64,000 nucleotides of DNA, from NCBI GenBank assembly GCA_963921935.1, contig OY998185.1:558001-622000 (forward strand), written 5' to 3'. The translations under genes were made by a program, and so were the position numbers. Origin of the DNA: Galeruca laticollis (lineage: Eukaryota > Arthropoda > Insecta > Coleoptera > Chrysomelidae). How positions within the stretch are numbered: the first letter of the stretch is position 1; each line of letters opens with the position of its first letter. The notes below the pieces were generated by a model, which saw nothing but the letters and a program-made list of their open reading frames with translations, was not told the DNA's origin and searched no databases. Shown here piece by piece: positions 56,421 to 64,000 of the stretch.

Positions 56421-56460
56421 TTTTGAAAATGCTCCGAACTTGGGAGCGAAACGTTAAATA
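56421..56460 (+). ncRNA. Hammerhead-like stem-loop at PLE-D end (right)
   Basis: The + strand copy of the motif at 53986-54024, in the 3' UTR about 190 bp after the stop. Confidence 0.45.
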
Positions 56461-56535
56461 AAAATATAATTTGATACATTATTAATGATGAACCTGATGC
56501 CCAAGAACAATGAAAGGAATTTATATATATATATA

Positions 56536-57531
56536 GTGCTTCTCAAAAGTTCCCTCCCCCCTTTTTTCTTTTGAACGGTAATACGTAGACTGAAGAAATT
56601 TGGAAAGTGAAAATGAACGATTGCAAGCTTCTCTACTAGTGGTAACAGGTGACGTAATAGGCATCGGTGACGTCACCAGGCAACTGAAACCAATAATATT
56701 AAATGGGACCTTGTGACAAGTGACACTTCGTTTGAAAGGTATTTAGAATACCTATTCAATCATACTATTTTTTTTGGATTTACGATGTTTATGATGGTTA
56801 AAATAAATAAACACTCAAATTTGAGTTTCGCTTTTAATTAATAAAGATTAAAAAGTCCGCTTATGGTTAATTGTCAAAAAAGTTGACGTTTTTACATGCG
56901 ATAATATCTTGAATTTTTAGTTTAATTATTCTTTAACGAGACATTTAAGTACCTACATAAACAAAATGGTACGTGCTCTAGTTGACAAAGTAACAGCTAT
57001 CTTAATTATTGGTGAAAGTGGAAATAAGTTTCAAGCGGCGGAACGCATTTTTAATGAGAGTTACCCCGATCGCCCTGCATCGAGGACTTATTTGAGGAAG
57101 CTTTTTCAACAAACAGGTAGTGTTCATGAAGCCAAACGATCAGGTCAACCAAATAATTGTATTGATAAACAAATTGATATAGTTGCAGAGATTGTAGTAA
57201 ACTCTTCTTCTTCCATAGCCCAAGTGTGTCTACCTGTGGAGTCAGTCATAGTACAGTACACAGGGTGTTCACCAAAAACAAATTTCATCCATACAAATTA
57301 AAAATGGTGCATCAACTTTCAGATTACGACCCCGATCGAAGGCTGCAATTCTGTGAAAATATGTCCACTAAAATTCTCCAAAAGCCAGACTATGTAAGGA
57401 CAATTTGTTTTAGTGACGAAAATACTTTCTTCCTTAATGGAAATGTTAATACTCAAAATGTGAGGTACTGGAGTGACATAAATCCTCACATGTTTCGTGA
57501 AAAACATACACAGTTCCCATACAGAACATAA
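56536..57531 (+). pseudogene. Mariner-like transposase (DUF4817-type), N-terminal half
   Basis: ATG at 56966 starts MVRALVDKVTAILIIGESGN, followed by AAERIFNESYPDRPASRTYL, the DUF4817 helix-turn-helix. After a frameshift near 57225-57235 the frame 57226-57531 gives STCGVSHSTVHRVFTKNKFH, then CFSDENTFFLNGNVNTQNVR with the first catalytic Asp, ending at HTQFPYRT. The remainder of the catalytic domain is missing; the gypsy fragment begins about 25 bp later. The left end may be near TGCTTCTCAAAAGTTCCCTC (56537). It is the same broad family as the element at 48765-50385 but distinct in sequence. Confidence 0.75.
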
Positions 57532-57554
57532 AATATAAATGAAACAATTTAAAA

Positions 57555-59604
57555 TTAATCTAAGAACCTAGGCGGTTTTTTAATGACCCGTTCTGACCGA
57601 CGTAAAATAGGTAGTGATTTAAGATTTAATTGCATCACCGGTCGTGTTTTCACTTTCATTTGTTTCTCTCCATACAGTAGTTGGTGGTATTGGCTCAAGG
57701 GTTTCTGAAGCACTGTCAGTGTACACAACATCAGCGTGTTTATTATCACTGTGCGTTGGCACTAAATCGACTATGTCGGAGGTAATTAAAGAGTCAGAAG
57801 CAGAAGTAATGTCATACCTGTTCTCATTTAACTTTCCCATATTCCTTATATGATCTATATGTACAAACCGAACATGATCATCTACATTCAAAATATAAGT
57901 AACAGGACTGGCTCTTACCTTAACCTTACCTTTAGACCATTTATTTTTCCCCTCTTACATTTATTACGAAAACCTCCTCTCCCACTTGAAACTCTTTAAA
58001 GTTTGAAAGCATTTCTTTTATTTTATTGTATAGCTTGTTGGAAATAGAAGCAAATATTTCATCCACGGTGGGCAATGGATAATAATTATTTTTAATAACT
58101 GGATTTATGGTATTTTTATAATCTCCACATATACGTATCTTACCATTTGTTTTAGGTACTATTACAATAAGAGTTCCATGCAGATGTCTCCACCGGTTCT
58201 AAGATAGTACATTTGATTAAATCGTTAATTTCTTTTTCAACCTTATCTTTTAATGCAAAGGGTATTCTACAGGGTACCGACTCTTCTTTTATTTTAATAT
58301 TTGCAACAAAATCCTTTATATTCTGATTTCTATTAAACACATCATTTAATTCAACCTTGTACTAATACATTTAACCATAGTAAACAAACTTGAGATTTAA
58401 ACTTTACAGCTTTCAAATTTAACTTTGTTTTAACTGTACCAAGTTTGACATTAACTTTTGCCTGCAAAACATTATCTTGTACTTGTGCAAACAAAGGTTT
58501 TAATTTGATATTCGCTTTAACTAATTTTACATTTGGAAATAATTTTTTAAACATCTCCAAAGATACTATTGTACTATCAGACCTTGTATCAACTTCAAAA
58601 CTCATTGCCTTATTTTCTATCCCTAACTCTAATATGATAGGTTCACATTTTGAGTTTCCTACCATTTGATTGACTTCTTCTTCTACTCAAGTTGTCCACT
58701 AGACTTCGAATTCCTCTTCTAATTCGCCACTTTCCTGATTGATTTCTTCACCTTCTAGAAAGTTAACTAACTCTTCCTTTGCATAACTGTGATTTTGCAG
58801 TGTGATCAGTAATGTTACAATCAAAACATTTTCATGATTTGGCTTGACATTGTTTTTGATCCTTATGAAATTTTTCAAGACATGTCTGACATTGATTTTT
58901 ATTGATTCTGAGTGAATTTGATTGGCTCTGACTTGTCGACGGACTTTGATTTTTAGATTTGTTAACTCTATATTTGTTGCGAGAAAAACTTGACTTTGCT
59001 TCTTGATACTTATTATTTCTACCATTTTGACGTCATATGTTAAATTGTCTTCTAACAACAGCTTTCTTCTAATCGCCTCAGACTTTAACCCGCAGACAAA
59101 TTGATCTCTAAGAGCTTCGTTTAAAAATGCCGCAAATTTGCAATATTTAGACAGTTTCTTTAACTTCTCAGTAAAATAGGTTAGGTCTTCCAGACTATCT
59201 TGCGAGCAATTATAAAATTGGTATCTCTCTGCAATTGTTAGTCTTTTTGGGCTATAATGAATTACTAGTATGTTCTTTAATTGCGTGTTACTTCTCGTAC
59301 TTGGTACTGCCGATGAAATTAAGTCTTTAATTACCCCATACGCATCTACGCCAACTAATGTTAGAAATAAGGGCACTTTTTTATCCTCGCTGATTTCATT
59401 ACACAAAAATAATTGTTCCATAAATAACTATTGATTTTAGATTCTTTAGGTTTAAAGGCTTCGATCGACCAATTAACGCCATTTTGATTATATTGGTGGA
59501 TTGATTCGATCAACTATTTTAATTTTACGACCACGTACCTAGAGTGATGGTACAGAATAAACTAACTTGACTCTTCTTTAGGATCCCATCCTCGTCGTCA
59601 ATAT
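57555..59604 (-). pseudogene. Gypsy retrotransposon with internal pol deletion
   Basis: Read on the - strand, gag starts at ATG 59421 (MEQLFLCNEISEDKKVPLFL, CSQDSLEDLTYFTEKLKKLS, FLNEALRDQFVCGLKSEAIR) and ends near 58699. A protease-like segment (58665-58351) has VDTRSDSTIVS where DTGS is expected, so the catalytic motif is altered. The RT N-terminus is at 58340-58152 (VPCRIPFALKDKVEKEINDL, IKCTILEPVETSAWNS). It then continues with PKTNGKIRICGDYKNTINPV and YYPLPTVDEIFASI before running directly into KEMLSNFKEFQVGEEVFVIN near 58000, the integrase C-terminal part. Most of RT, RNase H and integrase is therefore deleted. The tail ends LPILRRSERVIKKPPRFLD (57555), the usual gypsy pol terminus. Confidence 0.8.
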
Positions 59605-59780
59605 GTTATGTATTTATAAACACTCACAAGTACAAAGTTTAACACGTTTATTCTTATGCGGACTACTGACTCCCTTGACAGTGCTGTCAGAACTTGTCAT
59701 TATCTGGCTCTGTCTACAGTCACGTTCACGGCAACTTACCTAATATACAATATCCAGGATGTAGACATTGTAAATGATAT
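59605..59780 (-). repeat. Probable 5' LTR of the deleted gypsy, with PBS-like boundary
   Basis: In - strand sense the sequence TAAATACATAACA is followed by TATTGACGACGAGGATGGGA, the common insect gypsy LTR/leader boundary. On the + strand the LTR thus starts TGTTATG at 59605. The outer end near 59775 is approximate. I could not find the 3' LTR near 57540, where the mariner-like remnant lies instead. Confidence 0.55.
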
Positions 59781-60985
59781 CCCGAACCCTAGGCAGTTTT
59801 CCAAATTTTAGTACTTCCAGTGCCTTGATTTTTGATCATTTTTTGCTTTTACACCAACAAGTTTTTTAGAAGACGTGGTTTTAGATTAAATAGAGCACAC
59901 ACTTATAAACTAGCTAATCGTCTTAAAATATTCAAAATCAAAAATATTCGACAAATAAAATATTGCTTCCAGAAACACCTCAAGTGTCAAATACCAAGAA
60001 ATAGTAAAATGGCTATCGGCATAAATCGTCGTTCAACGCCAGTGGTCGTTACTAAACGACGTAGATAAACAAGACAGAATTTAGTTTCTGTCAATGTTCC
60101 AACTTCAGCTTTCGTGGAACGAATTATACAGTACATTTTTCAACAAATATATCGGATTAATTATTTTTATATGTCACAACCTCTCGAATTATCATAACTA
60201 AAAGCTTTATAAGTTTTCCTCGTGTTAAAACAAAGCGGTTAAACAATGAATATAAATGTAGGTTCCAAGGGATTAACAAAAACGAAAACCGGCAACATAA
60301 CATGTAATTACTTAAAATTCAACAAGAATACATATTTGATTTCCTGTTAAAGAAAAGAGGTGATACACTGAATTTATACTTGTTTCTTTCTAGCATATTG
60401 TCGCTTATGGCTCATGTTAAACTTCTATGTGACCTAAGAACATTCCTCACACTGTTTATACAGTGAGCACTTAAGGTTGGAGCAAATTCGTTAAAAGCTT
60501 GATTTGGCCATTGGACAAAAAAGCTCAGACACGTCGATTTTATTTTTCAGCTGCGCAACTAATGCTGGTATTTTTTAAAACCATTATTTATTAATAAAAA
60601 CCGTCTTAACTATCAATAAATATCAGTTTTCCATAGCTCATATTGAGGTTAGCGACGAACCCTAAACTTTTTACGTTAGGTATTTTGGACACTTTCTGAC
60701 TGATTAAAAATTTAATGATTTTAGTCAAATTCAATTTAATTTTCTTCATGTGATTCTTTACATAATGAATAACTTTAGCATTAGAAGAATGTAATTGTTT
60801 TAAAAATACTTTATATAAGCATTAGTTATCATTTCCAAATCAAAATATTCTGAAAACGGTACACAGTATAGAGTTTTACAAACAGTACTTTTCTGTGTGA
60901 AATTGAAAGATGTTTGTTGCTCATAAAATTTGGACTAGAAAATTTAACCTCAAAAAATATATATTTAAAACTACTCGATACGACC
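59781..60985. other. AT-rich sequence, no gene recognised
   Basis: An Arg/Lys-rich open frame at 59832-60068 has no domain I recognise. No strong repeat is seen. Confidence 0.4.
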
Positions 60986-60989
60986 CGTG

Positions 60990-61255
60990 TAACTAGCGCC
61001 ATCTGTGAGGCAGATATGAAAACAAATTTATGCGATCTGTCAGCTACCAAAACATATTTGTACAAAATTTCACAATGTTGGCTGTAGTTTCGACATAATC
61101 GTCAAAAAATATGTATTAAAATCTCTTTTCGATACCCTGTATCTAGAAAACGGATGCCGTTACGGAAATGTTTTACTGAGCTAATTCAACTTATTTTACA
61201 GTGTTCTAAGGCAACGGGGCCACCTTTTTTTTGAAACACCGTGCATATACCTATA
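60990..61255 (-). repeat. Possible DNA-transposon end fragment
   Basis: On the - strand it reads CACGGTGTTTCAAAAAAAAG at one end, CTAGATACAGGGTATCG in the middle and CAGATGGCGCTAGTTACACG at the other. These are sequence types I associate with noncoding ends of insect mariner-like elements. No inverted partner was located nearby. Confidence 0.35.
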
Positions 61256-63700
61256 CAAAGCGGACCATGGTAAATGATTAACAAGAATTGCATTTTGAGA
61301 ATGCATAATGGTAGTTGTTCGTATGTGCACGTACAGTGATATTTAGTGCACTGTTATTCGAATTATTATTGTTTGTTAAATAAAAATCAATTTCGGACAT
61401 TATTACTATAATTACACAGAATTACTACACGATTTACACTTATTAATAATTGTACAATGTTTATTTACGCTTGCGAAAATTTGCTACTTAATAATCACTC
61501 GTTTATTAATCGAGATACCGAGTAAAATAATTGCGAAATATTCTTGAGAATGTGTAGCTCAAATAGAGAAACGCATAAGGTATACAGAGAAAGAGAAGCG
61601 TAAAATAATAGAATAAGTTACTAGAGTTACTTCAGTAAACTACTGAGATACAAGTTGAACTTGACTCAAGCTGGAGATGAACCGATTCACTTGAAGAAAC
61701 GTTCACGACTGTGGGCTAGAACTGAGACTTTTTTGCAAGAATGATCGTATGCCGTCAATAAAACACGTGCAAATCTTACTTCACGAAGAGATATGTTCTT
61801 TTCCAGGTTAAGTTATATTGCATCAATAAACAGATAATAACTATCTTTACAAATTATAGAATCTTCTATGGAAGGTAATGCGTCAGAGTATATTTCGAAC
61901 GTAGCAATAAACCTTAAATATTATGATAGGGATCACAGTGGTTCAAGCCGAGCGGAAAATAGTTTTTGAAATACAAAAAGAGAGTTGTGAATTTGTCGCA
62001 GCAGAAAAGCACAAGAATAAATAAGTAATATTTATTCTTGTGACGAAGGGTTGTAAATTCCATACAGAACAAAGAGTATATCAAGGAGAAAAATATATTG
62101 TGGATCAATAGTAATCTCATATTTTTATGCTGTTCATTTTGAAGGACACTGCATCTAGAATCCTAAAGAGAACGAAAGGGGTATTTGATTAAAATACTGA
62201 ATTATGGAATTAAAACATGGGAAGGGACAAGCAAGTAACTTCAAGTATTCAACTATGCAGTATATGCTAATCAGAATAATCGGTTTGTTCCCATACAGAA
62301 GAAATAAGGATTATCTTGAAATTTGTTGACCTTTGCAAAGAATATTCCATTTATAGAAATATAGAGGGGTACTTAGGTTCTGTAAAATACTCTCATATTT
62401 TGTGTAGATATGTACAATTTCTGAAAAAGTTTATGACGCTTAAATGCTTATTTTGCTTAATTAATATTTACATCTTTCTGGGATATCATTTAAATTGGTT
62501 TCAAAACTCTTGTTTTATTGTAACTCGTTAGGGTGTAATTTAGTTACAACGAATTTTACTGCTAATATCATAGATATGTAAGAATAATGTGTTATTATTA
62601 TACTGGCCAGTAAGAGGCATTATTATAGTAGAGAGAAAGAGATAACGTTACATAGTTGCTTTGTCTATCTTACTCTAGAAGTGTTATGTGTTTGGTTTAT
62701 GTTAAGTTCATTGCTGGTGAGAAATTATCAATCGGCTAGAAAGAGGGGCCTTTTTTGTTTTTCTACTCTGATATTGGACGCTCAATTCTTAGATCTCTGT
62801 AACTAATATTGATAAATTCATTCTTGGTTTAATTTATCAAATTACTTTATTGTTTAAAGTTGCTATCATTGCTATCAAACGTACAATTGTAATATAACAT
62901 ATTAAAGAGGAAAATTCTTGAAATTTCCAAACATGATTTTATTATAAAATACAATATAACCATTGGTAAGTGGGAAGTTTTCACTTACAACAAGGGATAT
63001 GTCTTTAAAAATTTCCAACTATTTAGTCAAAGATTTTATACGAAAATAACACATTTTTGTGACGCATTCTCAAGGCAAATGTTCCGATTTTTCGACTGCC
63101 TGTTCGAAAAAAACTAATGTTTAAAATTCTGTATACTTAAATTTTAACTATTTCCATAAAAAATTGTTTTGTCAATAGTTCATTGATTCATGTATCAGGT
63201 ATGCACATTTTATTCTTATAAATAAACCAGCACAGCTCGTTATATTTCAGTCCACAAAAACTGGACACTTTTCACAGATGTATAATGAAATAATACTCTT
63301 AAACTATTCATAGTATTCAATAAATAAACATTTGCTTGATACTTGATAAATGGACTTAAATTATGTTCAGTTTATCGGCGATATGAAAGTTTGACCTTTT
63401 AGAAGATTACATTTTTCTTACAAATATGGTTAAATTTTTTTATTCCATTTTTTTTGTATTTGTTACTCCTTTTCAGCATTAGATTATTTTTGATGGATTA
63501 TAATCTGAATTCTAGTTCGCCTTTTATTAGATTGTATATCGATTTTATAAATTATTTTGTGTACAATCAACGTTTTTCTTAAAATAATAACTCTTATAAA
63601 TTGATCAAAAAAGTAAAAAGCTTTCTATTATAATAATGCATAATGCTCAAACAATATTCTTTATTTACTGTCTCATCAGTAGATATACTAAGTTGGTCCG
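61256..63700. other. AT-rich sequence, no gene recognised
   Basis: No open frame with a recognisable domain, no tandem array and no clear transposon was found. Confidence 0.45.
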
Positions 63701-63742
63701 AGCTCATCTTAACACATCTTGGACCACTACGTCCAATTTTCG

Positions 63743-63756
63743 CCACTAGATGGCGC
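63743..63756 (+). promoter_or_regulatory. CTCF core consensus match
   Basis: CCACTAGATGGCGC fits the CTCF core consensus CCASYAGRKGGCRS at all 14 positions. It sits at the start of a GC-rich stretch downstream of the Rab8 locus. CTCF is a zinc-finger architectural protein whose motif is conserved between insects and vertebrates. Occupancy is unknown. Confidence 0.5.
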
Positions 63757-63759
63757 TGG

Positions 63760-64000
63760 CGGGGCGCTGGTCACACAGGGTGTCGTAGATGGGCGTTGGC
63801 TAGGGTCACCGGGGTGCCCGATCGTGGGTGGCTACTTTTTCCGTATACTGCGCATGTTTTCCGTTAGAGGCAGACCGTAAAAGACGTATTTTAACTTTCT
63901 GCGCAGGTCATAAGGGCATTGGTGCTCTGCTATGGTCGTGTTGAAAAAACGGCATTATGATGGTTAGATTATTCAGCGTAGGGTAACGGGGTAAAGGGGT
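63760..64000. other. GC- and CpG-rich window end
   Basis: The composition changes sharply from the preceding AT-rich 2.5 kb (GGCGGGGCGCTGG, CACCGGGGTGCCCGATCG). It could be the start of a promoter or exon of the next gene or another GC-rich repeat. No domain is readable. Confidence 0.35.

Larger units (their letters stand above)
53896..56520. mobile_element. Penelope-like inverted dimer (PLE-D)
   Basis: Head-to-head copies: minus (about 53913-55210) and plus (about 55215-56522). The outer ends match in inverted orientation (TTCATTGTTCTTGGGCATCA and its complement near 56495). A TA run lies left and a short one (56521-56534) right. Both copies are truncated at the same part of the RT, motif B, at the centre. 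The arms are nearly identical but carry independent small lesions. Confidence 0.9.

Noticed and set aside
59832..60068. Arg/Lys-rich small protein
   Set aside because: No homology is recognised, there is no splice or promoter context, and the composition fits AT-rich noncoding sequence.
61000..61020. AGCGCCATCTGTGAGG as a second CTCF site
   Set aside because: Several mismatches in the consensus half, and it lies in a probable transposon fragment.

Overview
The window is AT-rich nuclear DNA from an animal, most likely an insect. It has spliced exons, long (TA)n microsatellites, and Penelope, gypsy, BEL/Pao, I-group LINE, PIF/Harbinger and Tc1/mariner (DUF4817-type) elements. I cannot name the species; a beetle or another insect with a large, repeat-rich genome would fit. 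There is no bacterial-type operon, CRISPR array or rRNA.

The only host gene I recognise is a Rab8-type small GTPase on the + strand. A 61-bp exon (3568-3628) encodes the interswitch strand ending in a split Trp codon. A 346-bp exon (48007-48352) completes that codon and encodes DTAGQE through the G5 motif SAK. Phases match exactly and both junctions have good splice signals, so 3629-48006 reads as one intron of about 44.4 kb. The first exon should lie left of the window. The C-terminal exon is uncertain (candidate 50559-50644). Most of the annotation below is therefore the contents of introns.

Layout. 1-3.5 kb: an LTR/leader-like repeat, (TA)n tracts and three Penelope-like (PLE) remnants. 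3.6-4.7 kb: a 1-kb palindrome just inside the giant intron. 5.1-7.1 kb: gypsy gag-protease (- strand). 7.6-10 kb: satellite-like tandem arrays. 11.9-17.5 kb: a full-length LINE with a 13-bp target duplication. 18.2-21.0 kb: gypsy pol (-). 21.0-22.7 kb: a second gypsy LTR/PBS/gag (+). 26.6-29.4 kb: a complete Harbinger element with two interleaved antisense genes. 30.8-31.3 kb: a fold-back element. 33.1-36.5 kb: a large PLE inverted dimer. 37.2-39.5 kb: four tandem-repeat arrays. 39.9-40.8 kb: BEL/Pao gag (-). 44.2-45.0 kb: another fold-back element. 48.8-50.4 kb: a long-TIR mariner-like element. 51.3-53.3 kb: a MITE and a decayed LINE. 53.5-56.5 kb: a fold-back element and a third PLE dimer. 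56.5-59.8 kb: a second mariner-like transposase and an internally deleted gypsy. 59.8-63.7 kb: no recognisable gene. 63.7-64 kb: a GC-rich stretch with a perfect match to the CTCF core consensus.

The strongest unusual signals are these. (i) Three different PLEs are all head-to-head inverted dimers whose junctions fall at the same place in the reverse transcriptase, motif B. (ii) Three PLE families share a covarying stem-loop ending in CGAAACGTTAAA that looks like a hammerhead ribozyme with a changed core. (iii) A fold-back repeat family of five copies repeatedly abuts (TA)n. (iv) The Harbinger element has each gene's intron containing the other gene's exon on the opposite strand.
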